Shown here in pieces: positions 6,270 through 6,345 of a DNA stretch of 6,345 nucleotides. The notes under the pieces were generated by a model. The model saw only the letters and a program-made list of their open reading frames with translations. It searched no databases and was not told the DNA's origin. The DNA is from Spirochaetales bacterium (GTDB lineage: Bacteria > Spirochaetota > Spirochaetia > SZUA-6 > DRHE01). Within the stretch, counting starts at the first letter, position 1. Every line of letters begins with the position of its first letter. The position numbers were made by a program, and so were the translations under genes. The stretch spans positions 1 to 6,345 of the forward strand of contig JAGLQP010000119.1 of the NCBI GenBank assembly GCA_023136785.1. Reading direction: 5' to 3'.

Positions 6270-6345
6270 ACGAGTTGTTCTGCGGCGATCAGGGTATTTG
6301 CCACGGACCTCCACCCTCAGGCAATATCGCAAGCTTTATTGATGA

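Noticed and set aside
6285..6330. Imperfect inverted repeat after the DUF212 gene (GCGAT/ATCGC outer arms, AGGGT/ACCCT inner arms).
   Set aside because: The arms are 5 bases each with an asymmetric internal loop and no T-run follows; not convincing as a terminator.
6270..6345. Possible start of another gene in the final 76 bases.
   Set aside because: One frame stays open to the edge, but there is no ribosome site and no recognisable protein motif in so short a stretch.

Overview
The window looks like a chromosomal housekeeping segment from a spirochaete (Spirochaetia) of moderately high GC. The clue is gene order: a FliS flagellin chaperone directly followed by DNA polymerase I, dephospho-CoA kinase and a small membrane-anchored SPOR protein. 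As I recall, the order fliS, polA, coaE is also found in Borrelia, and coaE next to a SPOR protein in Treponema. The assignment rests on recalled gene order and protein flavour; no rRNA or database search supports it.

Layout, all on the + strand: (1) 1-1320, the 3' part of a gene that enters from the left edge, with a propeller-like N-terminal region and a C-terminal NodB/polysaccharide-deacetylase fold whose catalytic motifs are almost all lost; (2) 1371-1799 fliS; (3) 1839-4529 polA, with intact 5'-nuclease, proofreading exonuclease and polymerase domains; (4) about 4540-5130 coaE; (5) 5133-5825 a single-pass membrane SPOR-domain protein; (6) 5892-6269, probably longer at its N-terminus, a DUF212 'divergent PAP2' membrane protein; (7) a 76-base tail with no recognisable gene. 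Gaps are short (50, 39, about 10, 2 and at most 66 bases), which suggests one transcription unit. No mobile element, CRISPR array, tRNA or rRNA is seen.

The genes serve different processes: periplasmic flagella (fliS), replication and repair (polA), cofactor synthesis (coaE), envelope and septum (SPOR), and perhaps lipid or envelope phosphate chemistry (DUF212). The layout suggests co-expression of growth functions rather than a dedicated pathway.

I do not see a new multi-gene system. The points worth a second look are the catalytically dead deacetylase fold, a perfect 10-base Shine-Dalgarno stranded 32 bases before the polA ATG, the coaE start with no usable Shine-Dalgarno and an altered P-loop, and a DUF212 gene whose conserved first membrane helix is encoded in frame directly after the SPOR stop codon with no ATG, GTG or TTG to start it.
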